Shown here piece by piece: positions 1-8,029 of a stretch of DNA of 64,000 nt (positions are counted from its first letter, which is position 1; every line of letters begins with the position of its first letter). A program made the translations under genes and the position numbers. The notes beneath the pieces were generated by a model, which saw only the letters and a list, made by a program, of their open reading frames with translations, was not told the origin of the DNA and did no database searches. Where the stretch lies: NCBI GenBank assembly GCA_045599945.1, contig JAZRWY010000029.1, forward strand, positions 1-64,000, in the 5' to 3' direction. Source of the stretch: UMGS973 sp045599945. GTDB lineage: Bacteria; Bacillota; Clostridia; Peptostreptococcales; Anaerovoracaceae.

Positions 1-9
1 ATATTAAAT

Positions 10-84
10 TGGAGGCGACACCCGGATTTGAACCGGGGGATAAAGGTTTTGCAGTCCTCTGCCTTACCACTTGGCTATGTCGCC
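10..84 (-). tRNA. tRNA-Cys (GCA)
   Basis: The reverse complement folds as a cloverleaf with acceptor GGCGACA/TGTCGCC, anticodon loop CTGCAAA (anticodon GCA) and an encoded CCA at the 3' end. It is the third of three tRNAs transcribed leftward from the promoters near 300-420, and the cluster may continue beyond the window edge. Confidence 0.97.
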
Positions 85-110
85 TCAACGAGGCAAGCCT
101 CATAAAAAAT

Positions 111-187
111 TGGCGATCCGGAACGGGCTCGAACCGTCGACCTCCAGCGTGACAGGCTGGCATTCTAACCAACTGAACTACCAGGCC
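111..187 (-). tRNA. tRNA-Asp (GTC)
   Basis: The reverse complement has anticodon loop CTGTCAC (GTC), T-loop TTCGAGC, discriminator G73 and an encoded CCA. The acceptor arm reads GGCCTGG against CCGGATC. This leaves a C3 x A70 mismatch and two G-U pairs, so the stem is weaker than the usual tRNA-Asp stem. Identity positions G34, U35, C36 and G73 are intact, so it should still be charged with aspartate. Confidence 0.95.
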
Positions 188-192
188 ATAAA

Positions 193-268
193 TGGTGGGC
201 GTAGCAGGGCTCGAACCTACGACCCCCTGCTTGTAAGGCAGGTGCTCTCCCAGCTGAGCTATACGCCC
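193..268 (-). tRNA. tRNA-Val (TAC)
   Basis: The reverse complement has acceptor GGGCGTA/TACGCCC, anticodon loop CTTACAA (TAC), discriminator A73 and an encoded CCA. It is the promoter-proximal tRNA of the cluster and starts about 22 bases downstream of the expected start point of the nearest promoter. Confidence 0.97.
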
Positions 269-296
269 ACATATTACATGCTCGACACATTTATTG

Positions 297-325
297 ATTA
301 TACATCTTGCATTAGTCACTGTCAA
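297..325 (-). promoter_or_regulatory. Proximal promoter of the tRNA cluster
   Basis: On the minus strand this is a consensus sigma-A promoter: TTGACA (320-325), 17-base spacer, TATAAT (297-302). It lies just upstream of tRNA-Val, as expected for a stable RNA promoter. Confidence 0.9.
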
Positions 326-390
326 GAGTTTTTCTTACGAACGAAAAAGTTTTTCGGTTCAACTCTCGCCCCTCACAGGCGACCTTGATT

Positions 391-419
391 ATATTACCAT
401 CTGAAAAAGTCTTTGTCAA
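391..419 (-). promoter_or_regulatory. Distal tandem promoter of the tRNA cluster
   Basis: A second minus-strand promoter: TTGACA (414-419), 17-base spacer ending in TGG (extended -10), TAATAT (391-396). It lies 94 bases upstream of the first. The 269-505 stretch holds no gene, only these two promoters. I see no clear intrinsic terminator after yigZ, so some read-through from that operon is possible. Confidence 0.75.
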
Positions 420-505
420 GGGCTTTTCCCATTAATTTTTCAATGACTGAGATGGTTCTCCGGCATCAGCGACAGGTAATATGTTAGCAGAGAAAACAGC
501 CTCCG

Positions 506-1150
506 TCAAGGGGATTTCTCTGTAATCTTCACCTTTTTTTCACAGGTGTTTTCCGATAGGATTTCGTACTTCCCCTGGGACATGTCCGCCATGCAAAGAT
601 GCATGGCTTCCCGGTCTTCCGGACTGCAGATCAGGGTAATGATCACCGCATCCTCATAGACGATCTCTTCTATGTCATAAAGGCCTCTGGATGCCTGGTT
701 CTGTATTCTTGCAAGACAGGAGTAATCAAATCTTGCTCTTACTTCATGCATCTGTCTGATCTCTACAAGGCCTGCAGCTTTAAGCCCCTCCTTGAGAGCC
801 GATGTATATGCCCGGACCAGTCCGCCGGTTCCCAGTTTGATTCCTCCGAAATATCGGGTGACAATGACTGCCACATTGGTGATTTTTTCGCTGACAAGCA
901 GCTGAACCATCGGCGCGCCCGACGTTCCCTGGGGCTCTCCGTCATCGCTGGCCCACTGGACCTGAAACTGCTCCCCGAGAACCAGAGCCGGAACATTATG
1001 GGTTGCATCCCTGTATTTCTTCCGGATTTCTGCAAAGAAACGCTCCGCTTCTTCTCTTGTCTCCACCGGCCTTACATGTGCGATGAACCGCGATTTCTGC
1101 ACTTCATATTCTGCTGCTGCTGCTTTTGCTGCTGATCTATATGATTTCAT
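506..1150 (-). CDS. yigZ: YigZ/IMPACT family protein
   Basis: A 214-residue protein of the YigZ/IMPACT (UPF0029) family, soluble and probably associated with translation control; the biochemical role in bacteria is not settled. The family core is visible: a KSRFIAHV-type start, then HNVPALVLG, the SDDGEPQGTSGAPM block and VTRYFGGIKLGTGGLVRAY. I start at the ATG at 1150 (MKSYRSAAK), where family homology begins; the frame is open 22 codons further upstream but without family features. The start overlaps the 3' end of hflX by 14 bases, which suggests translational coupling. It is the last gene of yicC-hflX-yigZ. Confidence 0.9.
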   Translation of the reverse strand: MKSYRSAAKAAAAEYEVQKSRFIAHVRPVETREEAERFFAEIRKKYRDATHNVPALVLGEQFQVQWASDDGEPQGTSGAPMVQLLVSEKITNVAVIVTRYFGGIKLGTGGLVRAYTSALKEGLKAAGLVEIRQMHEVRARFDYSCLARIQNQASRGLYDIEEIVYEDAVIITLICSPEDREAMHLCMADMSQGKYEILSENTCEKKVKITEKSP

Positions 1151-2417
1151 ATTCTCTATACCTGCCGTAATCCGCCTGAGATAATTCCACTTCCACGATG
1201 GTTCCGTTTTCCACATAATTCATGACGCTCACAGATGACTTGTCGCACAGATAGGAAAGAATGTCTCCTCTGGAAAATGGAATCAGAAGTTTTGCCTGCA
1301 CCATGCCGGCGAAGATCTTCTCCTTGACCATTTCCATCAGCTCATCGGTTCCTTCTCCATATTTTGCAGAAGTGCGCACCCATTCGCGGCCGGATGTATC
1401 CAGAATCTCTCCTTCACAGAGATCCTTCTTGTTATATACCACAATCCGGTCTTTGTCTCCGGCCCCTATTTCCTTCAGCACCCGGTCCGTAACACTCATG
1501 TGGAAGTCATATCCCTCATAGGAACTGTCCACCACATGCAGGAGCAGGTCCGCATCCTTGACTTCCTCCAGGGTGGATTTGAACGCTTCCACCAGTGTAT
1601 GCGGCAGCTTGCTGACAAAACCGACGGTGTCGATGAGAATGAATGAATGATTTGTATCCAGGGTAATGCTCCGGTGGGATGTGTCCAGCGTGGCAAAGAG
1701 CATGTTCTTTTCGAAGACTGCCTTTTCCTCTTTGTCCATTTCTCCCAGAAAGCGATTCATCAGCGCAGATTTTCCGGAATTGGTATACCCGACCAGCGCA
1801 ACCACGGGAATCTCATTCTTTTCTCTTCTTGCTCTCTGGGTTTTCCTGACTTCCCGGGCTTTGCGAAGTTCCCCCCTGATATCGTCCATTCTCTTCTGAA
1901 TGTGCCGGCGGTCTGTCTCCAGTTTCTTTTCACCGGGACCTCTTGTCCCTATGCCTCCGGCCTGTCTGGAAAGGGACTTTCCAAACCCCGTCAGCCTTGG
2001 AAGTCGGTAGCTCAGCATGGCAAGCTCCACCTGCAGGCTTCCTTCCTTCGACGTTGCCCTGGATGCGAATATGTCCAGGATCAGAATGGTCCGGTCGATG
2101 ATCCGCACACCGGCTGCTTCCTCCAGATTTCTCAGCTGGATGCCGGAAAGCTCATCGTTAAAGATCACCGTATCTGCGTCCATGTTCTCTACATACGTCC
2201 GCAGCTCCTCCACTTTTCCGGAGCCGATGAAGGTCGCTTTGTTCGGACGCTCCATGCGCTGAATCATTTCGCCGAGGACTTCCACACCTGCCGCCTCTGC
2301 AAGGCCGGACAATTCCTTCATGGAATAGGAAATGTCTTCATTGAGTTCCAGTCCGACCAGAATGGCCCGGTATTCCATTTCATGGATTACTTCGTTGTTT
2401 TCATTAAACCTTAACAT
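1137..2417 (-). CDS. hflX: GTPase HflX
   Basis: A 426-residue ribosome-associated GTPase. HflX proteins bind the 50S subunit and split stalled or heat-damaged 70S ribosomes. The N-terminal HflX domain contains the glycine-rich GIGTRGPGEKKLETD segment (about 155-169). The G domain follows with P-loop GYTNSGKSAL (210-219), DTVGF (263-267) and NKKD (329-332). Its start codon shares a base with the yicC stop (TAATG), so the two are almost certainly co-translated. An internal ATG at residue 14 is an alternative start. Confidence 0.95.
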   Translation of the reverse strand: MLRFNENNEVIHEMEYRAILVGLELNEDISYSMKELSGLAEAAGVEVLGEMIQRMERPNKATFIGSGKVEELRTYVENMDADTVIFNDELSGIQLRNLEEAAGVRIIDRTILILDIFASRATSKEGSLQVELAMLSYRLPRLTGFGKSLSRQAGGIGTRGPGEKKLETDRRHIQKRMDDIRGELRKAREVRKTQRARREKNEIPVVALVGYTNSGKSALMNRFLGEMDKEEKAVFEKNMLFATLDTSHRSITLDTNHSFILIDTVGFVSKLPHTLVEAFKSTLEEVKDADLLLHVVDSSYEGYDFHMSVTDRVLKEIGAGDKDRIVVYNKKDLCEGEILDTSGREWVRTSAKYGEGTDELMEMVKEKIFAGMVQAKLLIPFSRGDILSYLCDKSSVSVMNYVENGTIVEVELSQADYGRYREYEII

Positions 2418-3301
2418 TATTCTATGTTCTGTACCTGTTCCCGTATTTTTTCAATTTCACTCTTCATTTCAATGACAATATTTGTAATGTCTATGAAGTT
2501 TGCCTTTGAACCTGTTGTATTCGCTTCCCTGTTCATTTCCTGTACCAGAAAATCCAGCTTCTTTCCTTCCGGCTTTCCGCTGGATGTGATGATCTTCTCC
2601 AGCTGTACGCAGTGGCTTCTGAGCCTTACCATCTCCTCTGTAACATCGGCTTTTTCCGCAAATACCGCTGCCTCCACAAGGATTCTGTCTTCTGGAACCT
2701 CCGCATTTCCTTCCAGCAGTTCTTCAATTCTTTCCTTCAGTTTTCCCGCATAGTGGCTGACAGCATCCGGCGAGAGTTTCTCCACCTGACTAACCAGAGC
2801 AGCAACCGTATTTCCTCTTGCAATCAGGTCCTCTGCCAGCTTGGCTCCCTCTACAGTTCTCATTCTGTCAAAATCCTCAACTGCTCTGCGGACAGGAATC
2901 AGGAGTGCTTCTGTCACTTCTTCCTCGTCTTCCACATCCGGCACTGCTTTCAGCACATCTGGAAGAGATGCCAGATATTCCAGAGTAATCTCACCTGACA
3001 CATCAAACGCATCCTGCAGCATCTTCAGGTTCTCGTAGTACTGCTTTGCAACCATCTGGTTAAGATTAACTGTCACATCACTTTCCGCAACATTATCCAC
3101 AATTACGGAAACATCCAGTTTTCCTCTTTTTACCGTCTCTTTGATGGCTGCCTTGATTTTTTCCTCTGCAAAGGAATAACGCCTTGGCATCCGCACGGAA
3201 ATATCGCAGTATCTGTGATTGACCGAACGAATCTCAACAATAACATTTCTTTTTTCATCGGAATATTCTGCTCTTCCGAATCCTGTCATGCTTTTTATCA
3301 T
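2417..3301 (-). CDS. yicC: YicC family endoribonuclease-like protein
   Basis: A 294-residue YicC/YloC family protein. Members have been linked to stationary-phase survival and RNA cleavage. The start is fixed by the family N-terminus MIKSMTGFGRAE and an AAGGAG site upstream; the frame stays open 36 codons further but without homology. Other hallmarks are EIRSVNHRYCDI near the N-terminus and the C-terminal block KKLDFLVQEMNREANT followed by GSKAN. It heads the yicC-hflX-yigZ operon, divergent from rqcH. Confidence 0.93.
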   Translation of the reverse strand: MIKSMTGFGRAEYSDEKRNVIVEIRSVNHRYCDISVRMPRRYSFAEEKIKAAIKETVKRGKLDVSVIVDNVAESDVTVNLNQMVAKQYYENLKMLQDAFDVSGEITLEYLASLPDVLKAVPDVEDEEEVTEALLIPVRRAVEDFDRMRTVEGAKLAEDLIARGNTVAALVSQVEKLSPDAVSHYAGKLKERIEELLEGNAEVPEDRILVEAAVFAEKADVTEEMVRLRSHCVQLEKIITSSGKPEGKKLDFLVQEMNREANTTGSKANFIDITNIVIEMKSEIEKIREQVQNIE

Positions 3302-3344
3302 TTCTCTTTCTCCTTCTTCGTCTCTCTTGAATGATAACTCATAT

Positions 3345-3353
3345 ATTATACCA
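3345..3353 (-). promoter_or_regulatory. Extended -10 promoter of yicC operon
   Basis: The minus strand reads TGGTATAAT, a perfect extended -10 element, 44 bases upstream of the yicC start. No good -35 hexamer is visible. The same 101-base interval must also hold the rqcH promoter on the plus strand, where TATGAT at 3367 is the best but weak candidate. Confidence 0.65.
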
Positions 3354-3402
3354 AAAATAGCCGTTTTATGATATAGTGTTATTGTTATATAAGGAGAAAA
3401 AA

Positions 3403-5067
3403 ATGGCATTTGACGGAATCATGACAGCAGCCGTTGCTGCTGAATTAAACAGCATGCTCGATGGAGCAAAGATTGAAAAGGTATACCAGCCGGAAACCGA
3501 AGAGCTTCTTCTCCATCTTCATACAAAATACGGAAAGAAAAAACTGCTTCTTTCTGCTTCCAGCCACCATGCCGGTGTCCATCTGACGGAAGAGGCCTAC
3601 GATAATCCTGCGCAGCCTTCTGCATTCTGCATGCTTCTTCGAAAGCATCTGCAGAGCGGAAGAATCACCGACGTGTCCCAGGCAGGCTCGGAGAGGATTC
3701 TGGAGTTTCAGGTGGAGACCCTGGACGAAATGGGATTTGGTGTCAACCGGACACTGATTGCAGAAATCATGGGAAAACACAGTAACATCACACTGATCGA
3801 TGCCGGCACCATGAAAGTCATCGACAGCATCAAAAGGATCTCCTTGGATACCAGCAGAGTGCGTCAGCTTCTTCCCGGTCTGATCTATCAATATCCACCG
3901 GTACAGAACAAAATCCCGTTCTGGGATGTTCTTCCGGATGATGTGGAAAAAATGGCTGACAGGCCCATTTTAGACTGCATAGGAGGCATCTCACCTGCCA
4001 TATCTGATGAACTGGAAAGCGATGGAAGAGATCTTCTTTATGACCATCTGGAGTCCATGCGTAAGGCTCTCCGCTGCGCAGCATTCACTCCTTGCGTCTA
4101 CCTGAAGGAGGATGGTTCTCCCATGGACTTTTCTGTATTTCCGCTGACGGCCTATGAGGGTCATCTGGAAAAACTCTCGTTTGAGACTGCAAGCGAAGCA
4201 GCAGAATATTATTTCTCCCACAAGGCATCCTCCAACAGGCTCCGGCAGAAATCCGCCGACCTTCGGAAGGCCGTGGAGCAGAAATTGAAGAAATCCTATC
4301 TGAAAAAGCAGAAGCTTTCCGAGGATCTTCTGAAAGCAGAGAACTCTGAAGAGCTCAGGCTATATGGGGAGCTTCTCACCGCGAATCTCCATCTGTGCAG
4401 CACGGGAGATACCAGCGTCAGGGTCATCAACTATTATGACGGGAAAGAAATCTCCATTCCGCTGGACAAAAGATATTCTCCATCCAGGAATGCACAGAAC
4501 TATTATAAAAAATATGGAAAATCCAAGACAGCAATCCGGGAAAAGAAAATCCAGCTGGAGGATAACGAAAAGGACATCACCTATCTGGAGTCTGTCCTTG
4601 CCATGCTTGACAATGCAGACAGTGCGGATGCCATCGATGCCATCCGAAATGAGCTGTCCGAAGAAGGATATCTCCGAAAGAGAAAAAATGCATCTTCTTC
4701 GAAAAAGCAGAAAATAAAGCCGCTCCAGTATGTTTCCTCCACCGGCTACCGGATTCTCGCAGGCAGAAACAATGTGGAAAATGACCACCTGACATTAAAA
4801 ATGGCCGGAAAGACCGACCTATGGCTTCATACAAAGAATATCCCCGGTTCGCATGTCATCGTCTTTCTGGAAGGAAATCAGCCGGACGAAAAGACAATCT
4901 ACGAAGCGGCGCAGATTGCTGCCTATCATAGCAAGGCAAGAAATTCTGCCCAGGTCCCCGTTGACTACGTTCCTGTAAGATATGTGAAGAAGCCGGGTGG
5001 CGCAAAACCGGGAATGGTCATCTTTACCAATAACAGAACCGTATATGTGACTCCAAAACTTCCATAA
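3403..5067 (+). CDS. rqcH: RqcH (NFACT/FbpA family) ribosome quality control protein
   Basis: A 554-residue member of the NEMF/Rqc2/FbpA family. In Bacillus, RqcH binds obstructed 50S subunits carrying peptidyl-tRNA and adds C-terminal alanine tails. The order is an N-terminal NFACT-N domain (MAFDGIMTAAVAAEL), a central coiled coil rich in Lys and Glu, and a C-terminal NFACT-R domain with WLHTKNIPGSHVIV. The start is set by AAGGAG seven bases before the ATG; the upstream in-frame ATG lacks a site. The usual Asp-Arg pair of the N-domain reads Glu-Arg (GSERI), a conservative change. It is monocistronic and closed by a long hairpin. The old fibronectin-binding name rests on streptococcal homologues. 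Confidence 0.93.
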   Translation: MAFDGIMTAAVAAELNSMLDGAKIEKVYQPETEELLLHLHTKYGKKKLLLSASSHHAGVHLTEEAYDNPAQPSAFCMLLRKHLQSGRITDVSQAGSERILEFQVETLDEMGFGVNRTLIAEIMGKHSNITLIDAGTMKVIDSIKRISLDTSRVRQLLPGLIYQYPPVQNKIPFWDVLPDDVEKMADRPILDCIGGISPAISDELESDGRDLLYDHLESMRKALRCAAFTPCVYLKEDGSPMDFSVFPLTAYEGHLEKLSFETASEAAEYYFSHKASSNRLRQKSADLRKAVEQKLKKSYLKKQKLSEDLLKAENSEELRLYGELLTANLHLCSTGDTSVRVINYYDGKEISIPLDKRYSPSRNAQNYYKKYGKSKTAIREKKIQLEDNEKDITYLESVLAMLDNADSADAIDAIRNELSEEGYLRKRKNASSSKKQKIKPLQYVSSTGYRILAGRNNVENDHLTLKMAGKTDLWLHTKNIPGSHVIVFLEGNQPDEKTIYEAAQIAAYHSKARNSAQVPVDYVPVRYVKKPGGAKPGMVIFTNNRTVYVTPKLP

Positions 5068-5105
5068 GCAAAAGAATGCAGGCCATCCTGCATTCTTTTG
5101 CTTTT
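5066..5105. terminator. Bidirectional intrinsic terminator
   Basis: A perfect 17-base inverted repeat (arms 5066-5082 and 5087-5103, loop CCAT) begins within the stop codon of rqcH. A- and T-rich arm ends let it serve both rqcH and the convergent DUF308 gene. Confidence 0.92.
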
Positions 5106-5113
5106 ACACACAT

Positions 5114-5716
5114 TTATTTTTCAACGAACTCTGCGTCAAATTCTCCACTTTCCATCGCCTGCTTCAGCAGTTTCAGTTTTCTGGAAATATATATGATGGC
5201 TGCAAGATCAACCACGCCGCTCGCCACAAGAAAGGCTCCTGTAAAGATCATCAGCACTTTTGCGCTGTGGAACGGATCCAGTATGACAACAATTCCGGCA
5301 CCGATCATGAGAAGCGCAAGCACAGCAAGCACCCACCAGATTTCTCCGCGGATGCGAAGCAGATCCACGGCATATTGTATTTTCAAAATCCCATCTGCAA
5401 CCAGGGCAAATCCAACAATTCCCATGATGAATCCCGCCAGAAATGCCGGCCGTATGAGAATAAATACACCGGCCAGGATCAGAAGACTTCCATCCACCAG
5501 GCCATATGAGCCGAAAACGGCAAATCTCGACATGTGGAAATACCCTCTCAGCCGGAAAGCTCCCCATGCAATCAGGGAAACAGCGATGATATAGCAGATG
5601 GTCTCAGCGCTGGCCTGCGGAAAGATCATGAATACAAGACCCAAAACGATCAGCGCAACATATAGCAGGACGATGTCCTTTTTTATTCCATAAATTTTCT
5701 TTGTTTTCTCTTCCAT
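5114..5716 (-). CDS. DUF308/HdeD family membrane protein
   Basis: A 200-residue integral membrane protein with about six hydrophobic helices and small-residue-rich segments, for example LLILAGVFILIRP and ALLMIGAGIVVILDP. This fits the DUF308 (HdeD-like) family. In enterobacteria HdeD is an acid-resistance membrane protein; no function can be claimed here. The start MEEKTKKIYG is the only sensible one, but no Shine-Dalgarno sequence precedes it, so translation may be weak or leader-dependent. It is a single gene between two terminators and a divergent promoter. Confidence 0.8.
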   Translation of the reverse strand: MEEKTKKIYGIKKDIVLLYVALIVLGLVFMIFPQASAETICYIIAVSLIAWGAFRLRGYFHMSRFAVFGSYGLVDGSLLILAGVFILIRPAFLAGFIMGIVGFALVADGILKIQYAVDLLRIRGEIWWVLAVLALLMIGAGIVVILDPFHSAKVLMIFTGAFLVASGVVDLAAIIYISRKLKLLKQAMESGEFDAEFVEK

Positions 5717-5757
5717 TTATCTAAATTACATTTTTTATATCTTTTTGAATATTTTTA

Positions 5758-5785
5758 TTGACTTTGTAACCATTTATGTTATGAT
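5758..5785 (+). promoter_or_regulatory. Strong promoter of the zinc microprotein gene
   Basis: TTGACT (5758-5763), 16-base spacer ending in TGT, TATGAT (5780-5785). It has a near-consensus -35, a near-consensus -10 and an extended -10 TGn. It points at the 34-codon reading frame starting at 5831 and at nothing else. Confidence 0.85.
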
Positions 5786-5830
5786 TGAATTACGCCGATG
5801 GCAACATTTTACAGAAAGGAGACCAGAACG

Positions 5831-5935
5831 ATGAACAGAACATGTACCATCTGTGGATATGCGCATCCTGCAACTTCCTTTCGCGGACAGTTTGTATGTG
5901 ATAACTGTATCCACTATATTAAACTTACTTTTTAA
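5831..5935 (+). CDS. 34-residue CxxC...CxxC zinc-knuckle microprotein
   Basis: A short reading frame encoding 34 residues that begins MNRTCTICGYAHPATSF. The four cysteines form CTIC and CDNC separated by 14 residues, a typical zinc-knuckle geometry. An AAAGGAG site (5815-5821) sits nine bases before the ATG. A strong promoter (5758-5785) and a terminator (5992-6020) bracket it as a one-gene unit. Spacing and the VCDNC ending resemble the anti-sigma-G factor Gin (CsfB) family, but it is about half that length, so this is only a resemblance. The target is unknown. Confidence 0.72.
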   Translation: MNRTCTICGYAHPATSFRGQFVCDNCIHYIKLTF

Positions 5936-5991
5936 CAGTACGGATTGCGTGGAATTCTGTATATTTCCCATACATTCATGCCATCAGCCAG

Positions 5992-6020
5992 GAAGCGGAC
6001 CTACCTACCGCTTCTTTTTC
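5992..6020 (+). terminator. Intrinsic terminator of microprotein gene
   Basis: Stem GAAGCGG/CCGCTTC (5992-5998 and 6008-6014), nine-base loop, then TTTTT. It overlaps the last codons of the convergent flavin reductase gene. Confidence 0.75.
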
Positions 6021-6619
6021 TGTTTATTCCGATTCTCTTTGTTGATTCTTTTTCTTGTTTTCGGTTTCATCACAGAATAACCGAATTTCCCGATCGGCTT
6101 TCTTTTGAGACCGAAATATTCTCCATGGCAGTATGCAACCATCCCGGCTTCATCCAGCATGATTCTGCCATTTTCATCGATGAGGTCCTCATTCACATGC
6201 ACTCTGCAGATTTCTGCTACAAACATGTCATGGGTCCCATATTCATGGACCTCCACCACTTTGCATTCCAGATTTACCGGAGACTCTTCTATCAGCGGGC
6301 AGGATACCACTTCGCATTTCCCGGGGTTCAGATTCATCTTCTGAAATTTGTCCACATTCCTGCCGGACCTGACACCGCAGAAGTCGGCTGCTTCTGCCAG
6401 TTCTTCATTGACCAGATTGATGACAAATTCCCGTTCTTCCTTCAATATCTCATAGGAATGCCTTTCTCTTCGCACCGATATATATGTCATCGGAGGATCT
6501 GAATTCACAATGCCGGTCCATGCGATGGTAATGATGTTGGGATTATTCTTTCCCAGACTGACCATTACAACCGGAACCGGATTGAGCATCGCACCTCCCT
6601 TGAATGCTATCTTTTTCAT
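6005..6619 (-). CDS. Flavin reductase family protein
   Basis: A 204-residue flavin reductase-like (FMN-binding split-barrel) protein, probably a cytosolic flavoprotein passing electrons to an unidentified partner. Visible signatures are NPVPVVMVSLG at the N-terminus, ITIAWTGIVNSDPPM, the substrate-loop stretch FVINLVNEELAEAADFCG, and a C-terminal GEYFGLKRKPIGKFGYSV. The tail is a run of Lys and Arg. Its ATG overlaps the rluD stop (ATGA), making it the last gene of the long sepF/divIVA operon. Many homologues exist in anaerobes without an assigned physiological role. Confidence 0.87.
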   Translation of the reverse strand: MKKIAFKGGAMLNPVPVVMVSLGKNNPNIITIAWTGIVNSDPPMTYISVRRERHSYEILKEEREFVINLVNEELAEAADFCGVRSGRNVDKFQKMNLNPGKCEVVSCPLIEESPVNLECKVVEVHEYGTHDMFVAEICRVHVNEDLIDENGRIMLDEAGMVAYCHGEYFGLKRKPIGKFGYSVMKPKTRKRINKENRNKQKKKR

Positions 6620-7542
6620 TCGCCTCTTCCTTTTCTCAGCTTTTCCAGCACGTTCCGGAACTCTTCGGGAAGTTCACTGTCAAATTCCATGTATTCCCCT
6701 GTCCTCGGATGAACAAATCCAAGGGTCTTTGCATGCAGCATCTGTCCTTCTACACCATAATATGATTTCTTCGGACCATAGACCGAATCTCCCAGCAGCG
6801 GATGTTTAATGTATGCCATGTGCACCCGGATCTGATGGGTTCTTCCCGTCTTCAGCACACATTCGACATATGTGAATCTTCCGAAGCGTTCAATCACCCG
6901 GTAGCCGGTATACGCATACCTGGAATTTCTGTCTGTTACAGTCATCTTCAGCCGATCTTTGGGATCTCTTCCGATTGGAGCCTCTACAAAGCCCTCGTCT
7001 TCCGTGAAATTGTTGTAGACCACCGCCTGATAGGACCTTTTGATGGAATGATCTGCCAACTGAGCAGCCAGGGACTGATGGGCCATGTCATTTTTCGCAA
7101 TCATCAGAAGGCCGCTGGTATCCTTATCGATTCTGTGAACAATGCCCGGGCGTACCACGCCATTGATGGAGGAGAGACTATCTCCGCAGTGATACATGAT
7201 GGCATTTACGAGAGTTCCCGTATAGTTTCCCGCTCCGGGATGCACTACCATTCCTTTTTCCTTGTTTACAACCAGAACATCCTCATCTTCATAGACAATG
7301 TGAATTGGTATGTTTTCCGGCTTTACCTCAAGAATATCCGGTTCAGGAATGTCAACGACAATCTCATCCCCGGCTGAGGTCCTGTACTTTTTCTGGGTAC
7401 AGACAGCTCCGTTTACGGTCACTTTTCCTTCTTCCACCAGCTTTGCCAGTGCATTTCTTGACATGTCTTCTATGAGGGAAGCAAGCGCTGCATCCAGCCG
7501 TTCTCCCTTTTTGTCCAGCGTCAGTCTAATCTGTCTTTCCAT
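6616..7542 (-). CDS. rluD: RluA-family 23S rRNA pseudouridine synthase (RluD-like)
   Basis: A 308-residue pseudouridine synthase. An N-terminal S4-like RNA-binding domain (RLDAALASLI, about residues 15-75) precedes the catalytic domain with HRIDKDTSGLLMIAK, whose Asp is the nucleophile, and the GRTHQIRVH motif. RluD-type enzymes modify helix 69 of 23S rRNA; whether this one has RluD or RluB/C-like site choice cannot be told. I start at MERQIRLTL (7542), 17 bases inside lspA; an upstream in-frame ATG lies deeper in lspA. Confidence 0.92.
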   Translation of the reverse strand: MERQIRLTLDKKGERLDAALASLIEDMSRNALAKLVEEGKVTVNGAVCTQKKYRTSAGDEIVVDIPEPDILEVKPENIPIHIVYEDEDVLVVNKEKGMVVHPGAGNYTGTLVNAIMYHCGDSLSSINGVVRPGIVHRIDKDTSGLLMIAKNDMAHQSLAAQLADHSIKRSYQAVVYNNFTEDEGFVEAPIGRDPKDRLKMTVTDRNSRYAYTGYRVIERFGRFTYVECVLKTGRTHQIRVHMAYIKHPLLGDSVYGPKKSYYGVEGQMLHAKTLGFVHPRTGEYMEFDSELPEEFRNVLEKLRKGRGE

Positions 7543-8020
7543 TTTTTCTTCCGTCCACGAACAGAACATATATGATGATCAGGATACATCCGGTGCATAC
7601 AAACACGTCTGCCACATTGAAGATGGGATTCCATACTTTGAAATCCAGAAAATCGATGACATATCCTCTGAATATGCGGTCGATCATGTTTCCGATTCCG
7701 CCGCCGATCATCAGCATGATGCAGAAAACGACAAACCTTCCAAGCATCTGCTTCTTTTTCACGCAGAAAAACAGCACGCCGGCCATCAATATGACCGTGA
7801 CAACCGCCAGAAGGGCCGTATGCTGTGCGAAGAGTCCGAAGGCCGCCCCCGTATTCTTTATGTATGTGATATGGAAAAAACCATCAATCACAGGGATGCT
7901 CTGCCCCAGACTCATGCTCCCGATTACTGCCAGTTTGGTCAGCTGGTCAGCAAGAACAATCAGCAGAATCCCTGCTGTCATTATCATTAGCGTCATATGA
8001 ATGCAGGGTGCCAATGGCAC
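7526..8020 (-). CDS. lspA: Lipoprotein signal peptidase
   Basis: A 164-residue membrane aspartyl protease that removes signal peptides from diacylated prolipoproteins. Four membrane segments are evident. The catalytic blocks are IGNMIDRIFRGYVIDF and FNVADVFVCTG, each carrying one catalytic Asp. I prefer the GTG at 8020 because AAGGAG lies close upstream (near 8029-8034); the first ATG (7996) has no such site. The GTG lies inside a 7-base-pair hairpin (8006-8022) that could modulate initiation. Confidence 0.9.
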   Translation of the reverse strand: MPLAPCIHMTLMIMTAGILLIVLADQLTKLAVIGSMSLGQSIPVIDGFFHITYIKNTGAAFGLFAQHTALLAVVTVILMAGVLFFCVKKKQMLGRFVVFCIMLMIGGGIGNMIDRIFRGYVIDFLDFKVWNPIFNVADVFVCTGCILIIIYVLFVDGRKNGKTD

Positions 8021-8022
8021 CC
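8006..8022 (-). promoter_or_regulatory. Hairpin over the lspA start codon
   Basis: The perfect inverted repeat GGGTGCC/GGCACCC with a 3-base loop sits between divIVA and lspA and includes the GTG start codon. No T-run follows, so it is not an ordinary terminator. Either it controls lspA initiation, or initiation occurs at the ATG at 7996 with the hairpin bringing the ribosome site closer. Confidence 0.5.
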
Positions 8023-8029
8023 TCTCTCC

